This document shows, in pieces, positions 5,765 to 7,203 of a DNA stretch of 7,203 nt; the stretch's first letter is position 1; every line of letters starts with the position of its first letter. The DNA comes from an uncultured Peptococcaceae bacterium. GTDB taxonomy: Bacteria; Bacillota; Peptococcia; Peptococcales; Peptococcaceae. The stretch lies in assembly GCA_900556545.1 (NCBI GenBank), contig USPE01000095.1, positions 1 through 7,203 on the forward strand. The letters run 5' to 3'. Under the pieces are notes generated by a model. The model searched no databases and was not told the origin of the DNA. It saw nothing but the letters and a program-made list of their open reading frames with translations. Made by a program: the position numbers and the translations under genes.

Positions 5765-5884
5765 ATGGCTAATCAATATAACAGTTTATCACATACAAAA
5801 TGGATGTGCAAATATCAGGCTGTTCGCCCGTTTCCTTTGCGTCAGGGTCATGCGGTAAGGCGTGCCGTCTGGCTTGCGCTCTAA
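5765..5884 (+). pseudogene. tnpA: Truncated IS200/IS605 TnpA transposase (5' fragment)
   Basis: The first ~17 codons (MANQYNSLSHTKWMCKY) match the start of IS200/IS605 TnpA, the Y1 HUH transposase that moves single-stranded DNA. Intact proteins are about 130-155 residues and continue with an IVFTPKYRRK-like strand, the HUH motif and a catalytic Tyr; all are absent here. From about 5818 the frame reads antisense ICE sequence and stops at 5882-5884, giving a chimeric 39-residue ORF that cannot be a transposase. The ATG at 5765 is supported by AAAGGTG 8 nt upstream. Loss of the remainder seems due to recombination with the adjoining ICE gene rather than point mutation. Confidence 0.85.
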
Positions 5885-5917
5885 AGGCGGTAAATTTTTA
5901 TATGGGTTGCTTTTCAT
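5789..5917 (-). pseudogene. Truncated Cys-rich VLP-type ICE protein (N-terminal fragment)
   Basis: The N-terminal ~35 residues (MKSNPYKNLPP, then RKPDGTPYRMTLTQRKRANSL) look like the start of the cysteine-rich VLP-domain proteins found in conjugative elements of Clostridia, whose role is unknown. The Cys-rich domain that normally follows is gone: after residue ~35 the frame reads through antisense tnpA (FAHPFCM) and stops at 5789. The ATG at 5917 is well supported by GGAGGG (5928-5923) 5 nt upstream and by an ATGA overlap with the preceding ORF. A longer frame on the same strand to 6049 lacks such support. Family identification rests on recalled sequence, so it is moderately sure; the truncation follows if that identity is right. 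Confidence 0.65.
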
Positions 5918-6117
5918 GTAGTCCCTCCATTTGCTTTCTGTTGCCGTTCTCCCCGAAAAGGCTTCCTGCCCCATTCCTGCGGCGTGTTCCGGCGTTGGCA
6001 CGCTCCCCACAGCTTCGGGACAAGTTGTCCCGAAGTGACCTCTGGACAAAGTGTCCAGAAGTTGGCTCGTTGCGGTGCTTCCCCTGCCGGGGTATTCCTT
6101 TTCGGACGGTCATTCAT
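5914..6117 (-). CDS. Small ICE-associated protein upstream of the VLP fragment, function unknown
   Basis: A 67-residue basic ORF that I associate only loosely with small ORFs next to Cys-rich VLP genes in clostridial ICEs; no function is known. It has no membrane helix. Its middle (FWTLCPEVTSGQLVPKLWG, residues 20-38) is encoded by two palindromes, so either protein or DNA constraint could explain that segment. Support for coding comes from its stop TGA (5916-5914) overlapping the next ATG (5917-5915) as ATGA, a translational-coupling arrangement. The start ATG (6117) is itself part of an ATGA with an in-frame remnant ending FIDELHLKK, interrupted by a TAG at 6146-6144. The upstream ribosome site is weak. 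The ORF may be non-coding, since two other frames are also open here. Confidence 0.45.
   Translation of the reverse strand: MNDRPKRNTPAGEAPQRANFWTLCPEVTSGQLVPKLWGACQRRNTPQEWGRKPFRGERQQKANGGTT
6013..6059. repeat. Two adjacent related palindromes
   Basis: The first (6013-6035) has 11-nt perfect arms, CTTCGGGACAA and TTGTCCCGAAG, around one base. Five bases on, the second (6041-6059) has 8-nt perfect arms, TCTGGACA and TGTCCAGA, around AAG. Their cores are related: GGACAAGTTGTCC and GGACAAAGTGTCC. Neither is followed by a T-run, so they are not ordinary terminators. They could be operator sites for a dimeric protein or foldbacks in a transfer or replication region. Confidence 0.7.
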
Positions 6118-6220
6118 TTTTTAAGGTGCAGCTCATCGATGAACTACCCTAAGTCTACACCTAAAAGACCGCCCGCCCCGTATATCCATAAGGTCGGAAA
6201 TCAGCCCGGAAAACTCTCTA

Positions 6221-6249
6221 TTTCCACGCTCTCGGAATTGTGGTAAAAT
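6221..6249 (+). promoter_or_regulatory. Candidate promoter of the SUKH gene
   Basis: TTTCCA (6221-6226), a 17-nt spacer and TAAAAT (6244-6249) could drive the SUKH gene with a leader of about 35 nt. The -35 matches at four of six and the -10 at five of six. The area just downstream is AT-rich and gene-free, as expected for a promoter. Confidence 0.4.
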
Positions 6250-6292
6250 AATAAATACAAGACGATAAATCGGAAGTTGTGAGGTGTTCAAA

Positions 6293-6883
6293 ATGGATAG
6301 CATAGTGGAACTTGTCAAGAGAAATGAGCAGCTTCTCCTTGAAAATGCTGAAGCACTAAATGATGAGGAAGTAGAACAGGAAGATATTGACGAGTATCTT
6401 AAAATTCAAGGTGCTACAAAAGAAGAATTAAGCGCCTTTGAAAATCAATTTCAAATAAGATTGCCAGAGGATTTTAAAACCGTATATTCATACAAAAACG
6501 GCAGCGGCTATATGAGCTTAATTTGGCCGCAGGAGGGATTTTATCGCGGGTATCGCCTACTGTCACTAAAAGAAATAATCAAGTTAAAATCTCTTTTTCA
6601 AAATAAAAACTGTAAAATGACAGAGTTTCCAAATGTAATTGGTGAAAAACAACTGCAACAATTAGACGAACGCATAAAGCCATATCTGTTTTGTGAGCGT
6701 TGGTTTCCCTTTGCTGAGTATGCCGGTTCTCTTTATCTGATGTTGGACTATAACCCAAGCGAGAAAGGTGAAATCGGTCAAATTATTTGTTATGTGCATG
6801 ACCCGGATTTTATCTATTATGTCGCTCCGAACATTACCGAAGCACTGAAAATGACGGAAACAGTTATTGAGAATTTAATATAA
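6293..6883 (+). CDS. SMI1/KNR4 (SUKH-1) family protein, probable orphan immunity protein
   Basis: A 196-residue soluble SUKH-superfamily protein. Bacterial members are mostly immunity proteins that bind and neutralise polymorphic or contact-dependent toxins, often nucleases. The signature is clear: GATKEELSAFENQFQIRLPE with DFKTVYSYKNGSG (40-72), then RWFPFAEYAGSLYLMLDYNP (136-155), and GEIGQIICYVHDPDFIYYVA (159-178). An acidic N-terminal extension of ~38 residues precedes the fold. The ATG at 6293 has GAGGTG (6281-6286) 6 nt upstream; the GTG at 6284 overlaps that site and is not preferred. No toxin gene is visible in the window, and the gene is flanked by ICE genes, so it looks like cargo. 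It appears more AT-rich than the XRE gene to its right. Which toxin it counters, if any, cannot be told. Confidence 0.9.
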   Translation: MDSIVELVKRNEQLLLENAEALNDEEVEQEDIDEYLKIQGATKEELSAFENQFQIRLPEDFKTVYSYKNGSGYMSLIWPQEGFYRGYRLLSLKEIIKLKSLFQNKNCKMTEFPNVIGEKQLQQLDERIKPYLFCERWFPFAEYAGSLYLMLDYNPSEKGEIGQIICYVHDPDFIYYVAPNITEALKMTETVIENLI

Positions 6884-6944
6884 TTTTTCTTTATATGATG
6901 TAAGCGATAGCTTCCCATTTATTGGGCAGACAAGGAGGGAGCGC

Positions 6945-7203
6945 ATGGAATTATCCATACAAGAACGACTAAAAGACCTGCGTGTGGAGCGTGGGCTGAC
7001 GCTGGAGCAGCTTGAAGAACAGGTAAATCTCTCCAAGTCTGCGTTGGGCAGTTATGAAGCAAAGGACTTCAAGGACATCAGCCACTATGCCATTATCAAG
7101 CTGGCGAAGTTTTACGGCGTGACCGCCGATTATCTGCTGGGGCTGTCCCAAACAAAAAATCACCCAAACGCCGATCTTGCAGACCTGCGTTTGAGTGATG
7201 ATA
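6945..7203 (+). CDS. XRE-family HTH regulator of an ICE (partial, runs off the right edge)
   Basis: The first 86 codons of a Cro/CI-type regulator; the gene continues past the window. The helix-turn-helix is visible: IQERLKDLRVERGLTLEQLEE (residues 5-25, in part), then VNLSKSALGSYEAKDFKDIS (27-46) with the recognition helix near SKSALGSYE, followed by YAIIKLAKFYGVTADYLLGL (48-67). Very similar regulators sit at the control end of Tn1549-like and related clostridial conjugative elements, so this gene probably belongs to the same ICE as the Cys-rich VLP fragment. The ATG at 6945 has AAGGAGG (6932-6938) 6 nt upstream. It starts 61 nt after the SUKH stop on the same strand, and no clear terminator lies between, so read-through is possible. 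Its GC content looks higher than that of the host genes to the left, consistent with transfer. Confidence 0.92.
   Translation, partial: MELSIQERLKDLRVERGLTLEQLEEQVNLSKSALGSYEAKDFKDISHYAIIKLAKFYGVTADYLLGLSQTKNHPNADLADLRLSDD

Larger units (their letters stand above)
5653..5884 (+). mobile_element. IS200/IS605-family left-end remnant
   Basis: This is the left end and leader of an IS200/IS605-type element. It starts around the hairpin at 5661-5677, contains a second long hairpin before tnpA, and enters the transposase at 5765. Homology to the element appears to stop near 5813-5817, where ICE-derived sequence begins, so the bulk of tnpA and the right end are missing. Such elements have subterminal hairpins rather than inverted repeats and make no target duplication. 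The exact left boundary cannot be fixed without the intact relative. Confidence 0.75.

Noticed and set aside
5800..6246. 148-codon plus-strand frame over the ICE fragment
   Set aside because: It is antisense to the ATGA-linked minus-strand frames, has no ribosome site and no recognisable domain.
6284..6292. GTG start for the SUKH protein
   Set aside because: The GTG is part of the GAGGTG ribosome site; the ATG at 6293 is correctly spaced.
1..7203. CRISPR array, tRNA or rRNA genes
   Set aside because: No regularly spaced repeats and no tRNA or rRNA signature sequences were seen on either strand.

Overview
The window looks like a chromosomal stretch from a low-GC, endospore-forming Firmicute of the Clostridia/Negativicutes kind, probably an anaerobe. 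The evidence is an alpha/beta-type small acid-soluble spore protein (SASP), a YtxC-family sporulation protein, and forespore sigma-G-type promoters. The rightmost quarter is accessory DNA: a broken IS200/IS605 insertion sequence abutting a piece of an integrative/conjugative element (ICE). Genus cannot be assigned from the sequence alone.

Layout. 1-248: leader with no supported gene. 249-1034 (+): YtxC-like protein with its own terminator. 1222-1980 (+): TSUP/TauE-type membrane transporter that probably starts at a TTG, followed by a strong bipartite terminator. 2142-2306 (+): unrecognised 54-residue protein with three LDNC motifs. 2377-2610 (+): SASP. Both of these last genes are preceded by sigma-G-like promoters, and a terminator follows the SASP. 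2821-4656 (-): large OatA-type acyltransferase-3/SGNH fusion, convergent with the SASP gene across a symmetric terminator. 4657-5039: AT-rich divergent intergenic region with two tandem promoter candidates. 5040-5552 (+): ferritin with a complete ferroxidase centre, followed by a bidirectional terminator.

From about 5653 the content changes. An IS200/IS605 left end keeps its leader hairpins and the first ~17 codons of tnpA, then runs directly into the truncated 5' part of a Cys-rich VLP-type ICE gene on the opposite strand. Upstream of that fragment on the minus strand is a 67-codon ORF that overlaps it by ATGA and contains two related palindromes. To the right lie a SUKH (SMI1/KNR4) immunity-type gene (6293-6883, +) and an XRE regulator typical of such ICEs (6945 onward, running off the window).

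How the parts relate: the left and middle are mostly single-gene transcription units fenced by intrinsic terminators. The LDNC gene and the SASP gene form a likely co-expressed forespore pair. The ferritin upstream region carries PerR/Fur-like sequences that suggest metal or peroxide control. The right end is a mosaic of mobile DNA with an orphan immunity gene as probable cargo.
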